64,000 nt of DNA from Agrypnia vestita (Eukaryota > Arthropoda > Insecta > Trichoptera > Phryganeidae), in the NCBI GenBank assembly GCA_016648135.1, contig JADDOH010000133.1, positions 62,001 to 126,000 on the forward strand. The letters are read 5' to 3'. The position numbers and the translations under genes were made by a program. Positions 53,985 to 62,909 of this stretch are shown here, in pieces (position 1 is the first letter of the stretch; every line of letters begins with the position of its first letter). The notes beneath the pieces are model-generated. The model saw nothing but the letters and a program-made list of their open reading frames with translations. It was not told where the DNA came from and ran no database searches.

Positions 53985-54045
53985 ATTGTATAACCACTTA
54001 ACGTAACATAATGTCTACCGATTTCGATACCACTGTATCTAAGTT
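53985..54045 (-). mobile_element. Penelope-type end (minus), eroded
   Basis: AACCACTTAACGTAACATAA, then TCTACCGATTTCGATACCAC match 20685-20770. Minus strand has GATACAGTGGTATCGAAAT: a perfect GATAC/GTATC stem with GAAAC mutated to GAAAT and CTGATGA lost. Confidence 0.5.
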
Positions 54046-54059
54046 TATTATACTTCATT

Positions 54060-57000
54060 CGATATAATTGAAAAAACTAAATTAATAGAATCAAAGTACC
54101 CACATACTGAAATGATCAATCGCAATGATAATTTTCAGGCGTATTCTAGTGCGATGTTAACAATTCAGAAGAATGTTATATACACATATAAAGTATTGAT
54201 TTAAAAACTCCAAACAAAAATATACATCTCATTATTAATGGCGACATCTTCACTGCATTATGTGAATTTTAAACTACAGATGAAGATAGTAAAAATACAA
54301 CTCACATTCGAAACAAGGCGTGCATATTAAATATGTATAAAACTTCCAAAACTTTGATAAATGTGGTAGTCTATCATAGGAAGAACTGATGAACGTGTTA
54401 ATTTATCACTTAAGCAAGCCTTGAAACTGGTTGCAAACCTAATATACACTCAAAAATATTTCAACATCTACTTTATATATAAAAAATAGGTTCGTCTCTA
54501 TGAGACATCTAATATATATCTTGATTATAAAGTTTTGAATACGATTGTCATCTGATCACCCCAGCCGTGTGTGTTAAATTTCTAATATTTTTCAGTTGCA
54601 CTCTAGGACCCTGAGAAAAATATATTCATCGTCCTTCCTAAATATCCCTCTCTTCTTCTACCTGAACCAAATGGCGTACATCATTCCTTTTTAGAGAATG
54701 CTCAAAAATATAATACCGAGTTACAAAATACCTAAAAAGAATGCACGCTTATTTTTTGTGTGAGAAATTAATACGCGATTTTATATTGTTGGTGAGAATT
54801 TATATTTTAATTCATATATGCATGTAGTTCTGCAGAAAGCCTCCGACCCACAATGCTAAAAATGTGTTTATATGGCTCAAAACAATATCTTTATGTGCTG
54901 AATATCTCTAGTTGCTATAGTTTTTTTGTAAATTCAATATTTTTCTAACCCACATCAGGGCCATCACCGTTTAATAAAGTAAAAAAAAATTAATTTGTTC
55001 AATCATTCTAAAATATTAATTAAATAACCACTCAATATAATTAAAAACCTTTTTTATATAAGACAGAGAAGACATTTTTATACAAGACAAAGTGACAACT
55101 CATTCAACAAAGATATTATAATAAAATTTTATACAGTAAATCCAAGCCATATAATATTAAAAAAGCTGCCGTATAATAATATCATTCCTATTCGATAAAA
55201 CTTGGCCAACATATCATAAAGCAGAACAAAAATAATAATGTTTTTCGTACATTTAGACATAAGAAAAATTCCAATATGTAAGACGCATCATAAATAATAT
55301 TTTTTTTTACAAATACATTAGAAAACCATAAAAAATATCTCCACAATGATTCGTTTTCAAACAAATAAGCAAAAATGGATTAAATATCTATGAATAAGGT
55401 TTGTAGATATAGATTTTTAGAAGTTTTTTTTTAGGAGATTTTTAGAAGAAATATTTACTCAATTCTTTTTTTTTGGATTGGACTACTTCAGCAGAACTAT
55501 TTCCATTTAATGGTGAGATGAAATATAACTCAAGCTGTGATAAAATTTTACGTAATTTTCTAATGCAGTGTTCGTGACAAATTTTAATGGAGTACCTGCT
55601 TTAACAAACATAATATGCCGAAAATAAACTAGTCGTATGGAAATATTTTATTTTTTGAGAAACACCGTGCTGCTTTACTGGTTGTAGGGCTCCAATGGGA
55701 AATTAGGTAAAAGGGCGCGGAATCCAAACAGGTATCCTCATTAGCAGAGCTACCCCTACCCTCCTGGATCCACCCCACGCCGAGCCACCCTCATCCCCCA
55801 AGCTGGAAGCAGTACGGATGACCCGCAACTTTTTCAAAACTATATCCAGCAAAAGCTCGCCTCAAATTAATGTAAATGGTGGATATTATGGAAGAGGAAA
55901 ATGAACATAACCGTTAAAAAGACAGTTGTTAAAAAAATGCTAGAGATTACGCTAGTCTGACTTTTAAAGATTTTCCTGTTTTAAGATTATCTTTCATGCA
56001 TGTGCTTAACAGTGTTAATACATTTTTTTAAGGAAAAAAAATTAAAATCCAATTTTTAATAGTATAATACATCACGCACTGCTACTACACTCTACAACCA
56101 ACGAAAAATTTAAAGGGTATGAATAAGGCCCATAAATTACATAAAATAGTTAAAATATATGAATAAAGTATGACAAATATTTTTTAGTCTATTTTAATCA
56201 ATTATACTTTTTACCACATTATATTATTTAGAAATTGCATTATTTGTGGGACCTTAATGCAAAGGCAAGATACCCAAAAAAATTATCAGCAGTCATCGAG
56301 GATGACTAATTGATAATGTACTGAATTCGAGATTTTATAGGAAACGTCGCAGCATATGCATTTATGTACGGGGTAGATACATAAAACTATAATTCAATAC
56401 ATTTTAAATAAGTAATGCTCGGCGTTCATTCAATTTTTTTTTTGGATATTGCTGTCTTTACTTTTATACCCCACAATAATTTTGTGACAATAGAGAGAAG
56501 ATTTATTTATTATTACTGTATACGGCTTTTACAAATTTCTAAAAATGTCATTTAAATGTCTTTTTAAAGTTACAAAGTAATATGTACAAACAGATTTTTT
56601 TCACTTAAACATATACAAAACATTGTGTGATGCAAATATGTATCAAACGGATGAGTATTGATAAATATATATTTAAAAAAAATATTATGTAAAAATTTTT
56701 CTGAAATGCAATATTTGTTCTTTGGAATAATAGTTTACCGGCACTAGGAAGACTCCAGGTTCAAATCCCGGTGACAGCTCAGTGATATTAAGAAATATTT
56801 GCAGTTACGTATTCACTTTGATTTAATTATCAAGGAACGACATGTTTTGAAAAAATCGTATCATCACTACCAAATCAAATGTGAAAATAATTTAAATTTA
56901 CATAGTGTAAAATATATATATATAACACAGCACGGGTCATGTGTGAAGCGTTCGGGGAAAATTCCCACCCGTCTAGAGGTATTGTGTGAGTGTCGCGTAT

Positions 57001-57235
57001 GCAGTGTGTGTGAGATGTATGCAGCAAAGGTAGGAATGAGTGAATACAGGGCGCAAATGATACTCACGGTTAACCGTTGTTCCGTATTGTAACAACCTAA
57101 AGATGGTGTTGCGTACAGGAATATCACTTGCGTATGCTTCGGCGACCGGCACTTGTGACGACCAGGAAATGTTACCGGCATGACCGAGTATTTCCGATAC
57201 GAGTCAAATGCGTGCGACTAGACTGCCGCAGCACA
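54060..57235. other. Long AT-rich stretch without recognised gene
   Basis: 55690-55870 is a GC-richer unique patch (CTACCCTCCTGGATCCACCC). 56745-56785 has CCAGGTTCAAATCCCGG, a box B-like sequence that may be a SINE remnant. The frames 56799-57092 (+) and 56867-57181 (-) are antisense to each other and unassigned. Confidence 0.45.
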
Positions 57236-57319
57236 CTTTTATATAATATTATATAAATCACAATTCTTCATTTGTTATTCCTTTAATAAAATCAAAATTA
57301 CAAATAAAAATGTTGTGAT

Positions 57320-57545
57320 TAGAGTACAAGAAAAAGGTCCATAGTAAACACTATTAAAAATCAATGGGGCCGATGGATGGTATACATTCTTAGACATGAC
57401 GCATACCGAAAAACACAGAGGTTGGCAGACAAAAATACACCCCTTAAATAATGTGCAAGGCAAATGCAGACTCCTTTTGGATTGTGTCCAAGACAGAGAT
57501 GCATGGCGAACTACGACGATGAAACGAAACAATTCTGAGATAAAA
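57320..57545 (+). pseudogene. Possible LINE ORF end
   Basis: Plus strand reads RWMVYILRHDAYRKTQRLAD in one frame and NVQGKCRLLLDCVQDRDAWR then TTTMKRNNSEIKFHK in the next. 'D.VQDRDAWR' resembles the W..A.DR..WR block near the C-terminus of insect LINE ORF2s, and LRHD the upstream G/LRHD block. Very decayed; the minus frame 57275-57532 is antisense. Moderate to low confidence. Confidence 0.35.
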
Positions 57546-57948
57546 TTTCATAAATAACATGAACATACACGGAAAGAAAATAAGGAAAGCATGAAATCTG
57601 ACAGATCAAATGGCAGAGCAATTTTGTTGTATACCGGCGGTACCTATAGCTATGTGACACTTGAAACATTTCATACTAGAATTAAAAACATACATTTACA
57701 TCGTAAACTCATTTGCTAATCGCTGAACACAAAGTGCAACGGAATGTGCGCGGCAGTTAGCCGCCGACTGCCAGTAAAATAGTGAAGACATAGTATAGTA
57801 TACAGACGTGAATATATGCATAAATTTACAGACCGTAATAAACGTTAGCTAGAATATTTTAAACTGTTTCTTTGAATATTACCTTATTAGTTTTAGGTTA
57901 CAAATATTAAAGACGTTAAGCGCAAATTTTATGCAGTTATTAACAGTT

Positions 57949-58010
57949 CGAAGAATATTTTTTCTTCTGAATGAAGGCTTGAACTTTGTGGTGACGTTAT
58001 TATTAAAATA
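57949..58010 (+). repeat. Inverted repeat, left partner
   Basis: GTTCGAAGAATATTTTTTCT, GAATGAAGGCTTGAACTTTG and GGTGACGTTATTATT are inverted with few differences at 61990-62055. Both lie directly beside PLE-type ends (58006 and 61831), so this may be a conserved flank or an inner part of that element family. Confidence 0.7.
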
Positions 58011-58374
58011 AAACACAAATCACTTTGTTTTCACCACTTAGATTAGACAATCTATATTATACAATATAGGAAAAAATTTTAATATTGATTCAAATATAAT
58101 AAATACCCAGAAGAAATTTGTGCACAACCCACTATTGAATATTTTTCCATTTAAGATTCCATCCCCTTCAGACGACATTAATTAATTAACACCTCCAACC
58201 CCCCCCCCCCTCCCACTCCCTCAACGGCCCTTCACCGCGTACCACACTTGCATGTTTTATCTTTTTCAATTTTAGTTCACAAGTTCATCCTGAAGGAGAG
58301 AACATTATTCTCGAAACATGTAGATTTTATATCTAATAAAGTGGTGAAAACAAAGTGATTTGTGTTTTATTTTT
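58006..58374 (+). mobile_element. Mini Penelope-like element with inverted ends
   Basis: The 3' end matches 42650-42945 (ATTCAAATATAATAAATA, CACTATTGAATAT, CATCCCCTTC, CACACTTGCATG). Terminal motif 58290-58317 (CTGAAGGAGAGAACATTATT, CTCGAAACATG) with hairpin TAGAT/ATCTA and TAATAAAGTGGTGAAAAC. A 36-bp inverted piece of this terminus (CAAATCACTTTGTTTTCACC) opens the element at 58006-58041, as in PLEs carrying a partial inverted terminal repeat at the 5' end. All coding sequence is gone. Confidence 0.8.
58197..58213. repeat. C-run in PLE 3' UTR
   Basis: A run of 13 C inside the PLE 3' UTR; the 42.8-kb copy has only CCCC here. Confidence 0.8.
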
Positions 58375-58399
58375 ATAATCAGTTATTAAACTTTATCAG

Positions 58400-58700
58400 G
58401 AAAAACTAATTAAGGTACTGATACACATGCTTATTAGTGACACGTGAGCATGCGCAGTATTGACCTTCTCGAGCCTTTGCTATTTAGTGGCACATGTGTA
58501 CGCACATTGCTAGTAATGAACATGCTCATTAGGTACTAGCACGCTCAAAAATCAACCGCCGGTTGATTTATGAGCATGCCAATGTCATTCACCACGAGAA
58601 GGGGTAACTTTTGAGCATGTGTGAACAGGCTTGCTTATGAGCATGCTAATGTCATTCGCGGCTAGTATCGATTATCAATGCGATCTTCTCAGTCCGCGAC
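58400..58700. mobile_element. GAGCATG-repeat region, likely element end
   Basis: GAGCATG or its inverse occurs about seven times in 250 bp (GTGAGCATGCGCAG, TTATGAGCATGCCAATGTCA, TATGAGCATGCTAATGTCAT). CAACCGCCGGTTG is a perfect palindrome at 58555-58567. It directly precedes the MADF frame, so it is probably the 5' terminal/subterminal region of the same DNA transposon (inference). Confidence 0.5.
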
Positions 58701-58713
58701 AGATGAAACAAAT

Positions 58714-58895
58714 ATGCCGCGTTGGGGAGATGACAAAACATTGCTTTTTGTGACTTATTATAGGAATCACGAATGTCTGTATAATACTCGGTCACCGTTG
58801 TAAAAAAATAATACAGCAAGAAATAATGTTTATGAAACTTTATTAAAAGGCGAACGATTCAAATCTTACAACAAAAATTATAAAAACTAAAATCA
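58714..58895 (+). pseudogene. MADF-domain ORF start, broken
   Basis: From ATG at 58714: MPRWGDDKTLLFVTYYRNHE, CLYNTRSPL, a stop (TAA) where the family has an aromatic residue, then KNNTARNNVYETLLKGERFK and stop. L...Y...CL(Y/W)N..SP.Y.....R...YE.L is the first half of a MADF (Myb-like DNA-binding) domain. Such proteins are the second ORF of many PIF/Harbinger DNA transposons and also host regulators. Truncated after ~60 codons, so non-functional. Context (subterminal GAGCATG repeats) favours a transposon origin. Confidence 0.65.
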
Positions 58896-58899
58896 AAAA

Positions 58900-59170
58900 T
58901 GTGCGGATGGAAACTCGGGAACTATTTTGATTTATTGGTTAACATGAATATTCTATTTCAGTTTGCAAAGTTTCCATTTTGAACAAGAGCTTCTCTATTC
59001 TATGACAAGAGTATGCCAGTAATAAGCATGTGGGTTTGATTAAACCTGGGAACTGTTTTGATTTCTTAAATTGGGATTAAATGATTTCCACTACCTGGAA
59101 ACAGTATCCAAGAGTGGTAATATATTTACTAGACAAAAAAAATGCACTTTTTCATACATAATGCATATTC
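58900..59170. other. AT-rich, nothing recognised
   Basis: No ORF or structure seen between the MADF remnant and the TA element. Confidence 0.5.
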
Positions 59171-59179
59171 GGTATTATA

Positions 59180-59467
59180 CTGGGTGTAACAGAGCTAGTC
59201 CCGCAATACTTTAAAGGTAGATTTCTGTCTATATTGTATTCAAAGAACTACCTACTATTATGGAGATAAATGACACTGTATTTTTTTCAATATTTCGGCC
59301 TTTTATCGAATATTAAAATATTATTAGCTTTTATACAAGTCAAATGAAATGATAACCTTACAAAAATATTTTTAAAATTTCTACAAGGCAGCTAATGAAT
59401 GACTTTTAAGTATTCGATATAAGTTACTATTTTGCAGAAAGAGTCAGAGTCAGCTCTGTTACATCTG
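59180..59467. mobile_element. 288-bp TA-flanked MITE
   Basis: Ends CTGGGTGTAACAGAGCTAG and, inverted, CAGATGTAACAGAGCTGAC, with TA at 59178-59179 and 59468-59469. The inner part (ATACAAGTCAAATGAAATGA; AGTATTCGATATAAGTTACT) matches the foldback motifs at 0.4-1.3 kb and 43.1-43.3 kb. Probably Tc1/mariner-type, non-autonomous. Confidence 0.8.
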
Positions 59468-59611
59468 TATAAAAGTTAAAAAATATTATTGTAATTGTAA
59501 TATGAAGATTCAGGCGGAACACGAAACGAGGTCAAGTACACGTCCACTAGCTTCAGCAGATGAGTGCAAACCGTCAATTATATAGCTGTTCCTCTCATTT
59601 CCATATAAGTA

Positions 59612-59695
59612 TAAACAAATATGATTTCTTTCTATGACGGACCAGGTTATGGTGGAATAAATCATTATGCTGCATTAAGATTTTTATTATTTTAA
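59612..59695 (+). repeat. 75-bp dispersed repeat, copy 1
   Basis: TTTCTATGACGGACCAGGTT, ATGGTGGAATAAATCATTAT and GCTGCATTAAGATTTTTATT recur at 62822-62905. Family unknown. Confidence 0.75.
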
Positions 59696-59699
59696 ATAA

Positions 59700-60230
59700 A
59701 TAATTTATTTAAATAAAAAGAAAACAATTTGTATACAAACACTATTTATCTAATAAAAAACACATTACGATACAATTTACAGGATGCTAAAAATTAAATT
59801 TGTGAAAAATCGTATTTCGAAATAATCATGTTTCATATTCAATAATTTTAAACATTTTACACAACGGGCTTTCTATACTACTAGTAAATTAAAGATATAA
59901 TATTGAATAAGAAAATATTCTATTAATAATAATCATTAGAAGAAACACGTCTCACAAAAATTAAACAAGTAGAACTAAAAAATAGGTGTGTTTTTATTAC
60001 CACACTCGTATATGTGATTATGGAGTTCTTTAAACCTTCCCCCGAAACAATAAAGCTCTGAAGTTTATTGAATATATTTACACACAAAATGGTTTTGGTA
60101 TTGCTTGTTACTCTTACTTTATGGAGGAATGCAAGTAGGTAGCCGACGCGGGAAAGCGTGGCTGCGCTGCCCCCCGTTTATGGCTTCTGATTGGACGGAC
60201 TCGCTACCTGTTACAGCCAGAACTTGATGT
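59700..60230. other. AT-rich stretch with a GC-richer end
   Basis: 60130-60230 is unique and GC-richer (GGTAGCCGACGCGGGAAAGC). It could be the 3' part of an LTR preceding the primer-binding-site-like sequence at 60251. No LTR start found. Confidence 0.35.
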
Positions 60231-60248
60231 AGCTATCTATCACCATGT

Positions 60249-60266
60249 AGTGGTGACCCCGATGTA
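60249..60266 (+). other. LTR primer-binding-site-like sequence
   Basis: AGTGGTGACCCCGATGTAAT matches the TGGTGACCCCGA(C/T)GT consensus that follows the 5' LTR in BEL/Pao elements. The upstream LTR end is not clear and no gag follows, so this is a fragment or a chance match. Confidence 0.35.
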
Positions 60267-60599
60267 ATCACCATAATCTAATAATTTTCCTCCATTTTTT
60301 ATGCATTAAGCAGTGCCAATAAGATTGGTATTAGCATCCTCGATGTGGATAGTTCATCAAGTAATTCCTCTTGTCTAGCCTCTTCCTCTATGACCTACAA
60401 CTCTTTCAGTAACTACCAGCTTCTCCATGTATTCTGCGAACGATGTATCTGAAAAAGATGGAGTTGAAAATTGCCAAAGAAAAATAACATTTAAATAATT
60501 GAATGCAATACGTTTACTTTTTGGAAAATCAATACAAAAAATATAAATAAAATCAGTATTTTTAATATTAAAAGTATTAACTTTGTAGTCAGGCATTTT

Positions 60600-60690
60600 C
60601 ACTAAATGTAAGTTATGTTTATATATAACCACTTATGTAGATTTTTCGATCTACCGGTTTCGAGACGTACCCGTCTCTTCGTCAGGATAA
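60600..60690 (-). mobile_element. Penelope-type end (minus)
   Basis: Minus strand: CTGACGAAGAGACGGGTACG then TCTCGAAACCGG (60685-60657), a perfect GAGACG/CGTCTC stem, followed by a hairpin GTAGAT/ATCTAC and AAGTGGTTATATAT. To its right on plus, TTAATCTAACCGAAG repeats occur twice (60767, 60821). Confidence 0.7.
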
Positions 60691-61019
60691 CTACTACACT
60701 AGTATGTAAATACCACTACACACCACAACCATAGTATTATTTACACACTAACAACTTACCAAAATATTTAATCTAACCGAAGGATAACATGCACTAAGTT
60801 TCCTACCTAGCACTGTTAATCTAACCGAAGATTAACACTCACTAAGTTATCTACCAAAAAGAGATCAAGAATTTGAGGAGCGAGGGAGGGTGAGACACCC
60901 CTTGGGTCTAAAAAGGATGTTTAGACCCCACTTTAGACGGGCTACTTATTGTTAAACATTTTGTTAAAACCACATTTCTTTGTTTTTTCCACTAATTTTA
61001 TATTAGAGTTTCACAGTAT

Positions 61020-61049
61020 GTTTCGGAAAGCACCGCTTCCTTATTCAGC
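61020..61049 (-). mobile_element. Penelope-type terminal motif, left partner
   Basis: Minus strand: CTGAATAAGGAAGCGGTGCT then TTCCGAAACA (61048-61020), stem GGAA/TTCC. With 61803-61831 it forms a head-to-head pair split by the TTAA element. Confidence 0.65.
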
Positions 61050-61764
61050 TTAACGCCGGCCGCACACTGGATGCGTTTTCGTACGAAATTGAGTAGAAAA
61101 ATAGTACGTATACGTACGAACACGCAAGTACATTCCGGACCTTAGAAGTAGTATTAAACATCGCACACTGTACACGATTTCGTAGTGCGTGTACGCACGT
61201 ATAGATGCGACGTCCGACACGATCCGGATTTGTTCGGAAATTTTTGCGATTTCGTACGACGGATATTGAAAATTTTGTCAATTTGACACATGACCACAAA
61301 TGTTTGTGGGACCAAAGTGATTCAACTGCGTGACCATCAGCGCAGGTCATGGCGGAAGATTCTCTATTATTTCTAGATAGGATAGAGATTTCTAAAGTAC
61401 TAAAAAATACCTGTTAAGTTAAATAATTTGGTTTAATGAAGGTGATGTATAATTATGTATTTCGAACAAAAAACTTTTAAATATTTCTCCGATGTTATGG
61501 GCTCTTGTTGCACTTCGATTCTCCCCAGCATTTGTGAATCTGTTAGATAGATAGTCATGAAATTTGTCATTATTTAAGTCTGCCATAATAGAGTTTTCCA
61601 GAAGACACAGATTATTCATTTGGCACAAACGTCACTGGAGAAATGCGCAAAGTAACTGATCGTGACAACGCAAGACGCAATCAATTTGCGCGCTCCAATA
61701 CGTACGAAAATAGTCGTACGAATACGTACGTAATAATTCGTATCCAAAGTGCGGCCGGCCTTAA
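61050..61764. mobile_element. 715-bp TTAA element with CpG-rich ends
   Basis: TTAA at 61050-61053 and 61761-61764. Inner ends CGCCGGCCGCACACTGGAT and, inverted, GGCCGGCCGCACTTTGGAT; subterminal TACGTACGAA repeats on both sides (61080-61110 and 61700-61735). Inside are two short frames facing opposite ways: plus MAEDSLLFLDRIEISKVLKN at 61349 and minus MADLNNDKFHDYLSNRFTNA from about 61586. Neither is a transposase. piggyBac-type or another TTAA family; non-autonomous. Inserted between two inverted PLE ends. Confidence 0.8.
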
Positions 61765-61802
61765 TGTAGACTGGCTGTGTCCCGCACCCAGTTTACACCC
61801 AC

Positions 61803-61831
61803 CTGAAGAAGGAAACGGAGGTTTCCGAAAC
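61803..61831 (+). mobile_element. Penelope-type terminal motif, right partner
   Basis: CTGAAGAAGGAAACGGAGGT then TTCCGAAAC: a perfect GGAAAC/GTTTCC stem. Downstream ATAATAGAACTAGTGAGAAA resembles the TAATAAAGTGGTGAAA of the 42.9- and 58.3-kb copies. Confidence 0.75.
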
Positions 61832-61904
61832 ATGTTGTGATACCTACTCTATAATAGAACTAGTGAGAAAAAAAAACATAAAATAGCGTTTTCATTCATA
61901 ATTA

Positions 61905-61990
61905 TTATAGTTATTTATAAAAATATTTATAAAAATATTTATAAAATATTTATAAAAATATTTATTTTATAAATATAAATATTTATAAAA
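61905..61990 (+). repeat. ATTTATAAAAAT 12-bp tandem
   Basis: About six imperfect units of ATTTATAAAAAT; palindromic in part. Lies between the PLE end and the inverted repeat partner. Confidence 0.8.
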
Positions 61991-62055
61991 ATAATAATGT
62001 CACCACGAAGTTCAAGCCTTCATACAGAAGAAGAAAACATATTCTTCGAATAGTT
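61990..62055 (-). repeat. Inverted repeat, right partner
   Basis: Inverted copy of 57949-58010 (GTCACCACGAAGTTCAAGCC; TTCTTCGAATAGTTAG). The two are about 4 kb apart. Confidence 0.7.
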
Positions 62056-62154
62056 AGTAGTTATTTATAGTTTTGCTAAGAGATTGATGAAGCAGAAAAA
62101 TATAAACTCAATTTTAAGGGTGAAATATCCCTCACCCCTACTATTTCCACATGT

Positions 62155-62350
62155 TCTATTCAATCATCAGCATCTTCATTGGCGCTACAGCCATTGTAAG
62201 TCTTGACCGCCTCTACACGGCGTATGAAGGCTTTGTTTCCTATTGGATTTGTAACAAGTGTTTGTTTAAGGGGTAAGATTACAAGCCACAAACTTCCTCC
62301 ATTGTTCGGAAATAGGAAGGAGCAGTATCGAGAGGTTAAATCGCTACCTT
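62155..62350 (-). pseudogene. Possible LINE 3' end (minus)
   Basis: Minus strand ends GCTGTAGCGCCAATGAAGAT then GCTGATGATTGA, reading AVKTYNGCSANEDADD. A C-terminal 'CNGCSA.D..DD' with a GAT-rich 3' end is familiar from insect LINEs. The upstream part (RYCSFLFPNNGGS) is too decayed to be sure. Confidence 0.35.
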
Positions 62351-62821
62351 AACGGCAGCGTTGTTTATTTTATGCAATACATCATTTGAAAATAATTAAA
62401 AGTGTACATTTTAGATCAGGCACACAGGGTAGTTAGATAAAACATAGTCATCACCGAGACGTAAGCCCGGAATTTTTTATTGCCATAGTTATATCAATAA
62501 AATTGCAATAAGCCGATAGAAAGTCGATAGAATTTGTTTACTTATAGGTGTTTTTATAATGACACGTTGAAATTAAAAAGATGGTTGATTCCAACGTTGA
62601 AAAAATAATGATCTTATTTTAAAACGAACGTGAACGAAATCTTATGACATAGGTACAACATATTCATCGTAGACAAATTAATAAACCTGTCTACCGGCAA
62701 TAGAAAATTGATAATGTGTATATTTTTCCATAGGTATACAGCATTTTCCTCAGCGTAAATGATTTATCTATAATTATCAGGGAACTTTGTTCGAAACTCG
62801 TACTTTCAAAAACAAAAAAAT

Positions 62822-62905
62822 TGAATTCTTTCTATAACGGAACAGGTTACGGTGAGACAAACCATGATGCTGCATCAAGATTTTTAGTATTATTTTAATA
62901 AAAAA
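62822..62905 (+). repeat. 75-bp dispersed repeat, copy 2
   Basis: TTTCTATAACGGAACAGGTT, ACGGTGAGACAAACCATGAT and GCTGCATCAAGATTTTTAGT match copy 1 at 59612. Confidence 0.75.
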
Positions 62906-62909
62906 AAAA

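Noticed and set aside
56799..57181. Opposed frames of 97 and 104 codons
   Set aside because: Overlapping antisense frames without known motifs; neither has supporting splice or promoter signals.
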